Shown: piece by piece, positions 5,689-5,874 of the stretch
Layout of the letters: every line of letters begins with the position of its first letter
Numbering within the stretch: the first letter of the stretch is position 1
NCBI GenBank assembly: GCA_019894875.1
Contig: JAGXNR010000157.1
Location: 1-5,874, forward strand
From: Promethearchaeota archaeon
Lineage (GTDB): Archaea; Asgardarchaeota; Lokiarchaeia; Sigynarchaeales; SOKP01
Length of the DNA: 5,874 nt
Direction of reading: 5' to 3'
Notes under the pieces: generated by a model
Told to the model about the DNA's origin: nothing
The model's input: only the letters and a program-made list of their open reading frames with translations
Database searches by the model: none
Made by a program: the position numbers and the translations under genes

Positions 5689-5874
5689 GGATTATAGAAT
5701 TTCTTATTTTTATAAAAAATTGATTTATTTTTAATTTCTTCCTTTTTAGAGAAATGAAATTCATAAAATACAAGGACACTACTAAAAAGGTTATAATTAT
5801 TACTGTAATGAGACCAATTCCAATGTTAAACATCAATAAATAATAAACTGTAATAAGGGCTAACTGATAATTAG
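5684..5874 (-). CDS. C-terminal part of a membrane protein, running off the right edge
   Basis: The minus strand is open from the window edge (first full codon at 5872) to a TGA at 5686-5684, giving 62 residues. They hold two hydrophobic stretches, about residues 4-15 ('LALITVYYLLMF') and 18-37 ('IGLITVIIITFLVVSLYFMN'). A strongly basic tail follows ('LKRKKLKINQFFIKIRNS'), typical of a membrane protein ending with a cytoplasmic positive-inside tail. The beginning lies outside the window, although an internal ATG (MFNIGIG...) could in principle start a very small protein. The stop codon is embedded in the Shine-Dalgarno of the Roadblock gene five bases before its ATG, which supports a real gene and an operon. 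No family is recognisable from this part. T-rich DNA can mimic membrane segments, so certainty is moderate. Confidence 0.55.
   Translation of the reverse strand, partial: NYQLALITVYYLLMFNIGIGLITVIIITFLVVSLYFMNFISLKRKKLKINQFFIKIRNSIIR

Noticed and set aside
1..5874. CRISPR array, tRNA or rRNA genes
   Set aside because: I found no regularly spaced repeats, tRNA cloverleaf signatures or conserved rRNA segments on either strand by reading.

Overview
The window looks like a chromosomal segment of an Asgard archaeon (Promethearchaeota), most likely a Lokiarchaeia-type lineage. I base this on four things: a Roadblock/LC7-like protein with a coiled-coil tail; a surface protein whose C-terminal Ig-like repeats (core 'DPNLDTMWYT') resemble repeats I associate with Lokiarchaeal secreted proteins; very AT-rich DNA with archaeal TATA-like boxes; and Shine-Dalgarno sites of the GGTGAT type. 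This is recognition from memory, not a database result.

Layout. (1) 178-960, minus: a stand-alone nucleotidyltransferase-fold protein, probably leaderless. (2) 1127-1800, minus: no intact gene, but two mobile-element remnants that a simple ORF scan misses. The upstream one (about 1329-1799) is a LAGLIDADG homing endonuclease half interrupted by four in-frame stops. Directly downstream on the same strand is the last ~64 codons of an IS200/IS605-type TnpB (1127-1324), with a small hairpin near its end. (3) 1932-4463, plus: the main gene, an 843-residue extracellular family 5 (oligopeptide/dipeptide type) ABC substrate-binding protein. It carries two tandem Ig-like repeats and a C-terminal membrane anchor. 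A TATA/BRE-like promoter lies at 1835-1851. No permease or ATPase genes are in the window. (4) 4464-5048: a 585-base gap without an intact gene. It contains a possible decayed coding stretch, a near-perfect Shine-Dalgarno sequence leading into only an 18-codon frame, and two adjacent perfect palindromes. (5) 5049-5874, minus: a two-gene unit. The C-terminal end of a membrane protein enters from the right edge, and its TGA stop lies inside the Shine-Dalgarno of the Roadblock/coiled-coil gene. The two are probably translationally coupled.

How the parts relate. The nucleotidyltransferase, the solute-binding protein and the Roadblock unit look like three independent transcription units. The decayed homing endonuclease/TnpB region sits between the first two, so the locus has taken insertions. 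The membrane protein plus Roadblock pair could be a membrane-associated scaffold for small GTPases. That is inferred from known Roadblock biology and cannot be shown from this window. I see no complete undescribed system. The most worthwhile leads are the Roadblock/membrane pair, the fused HEN-TnpB remnant, and the SD-led mini-ORF at 4895.
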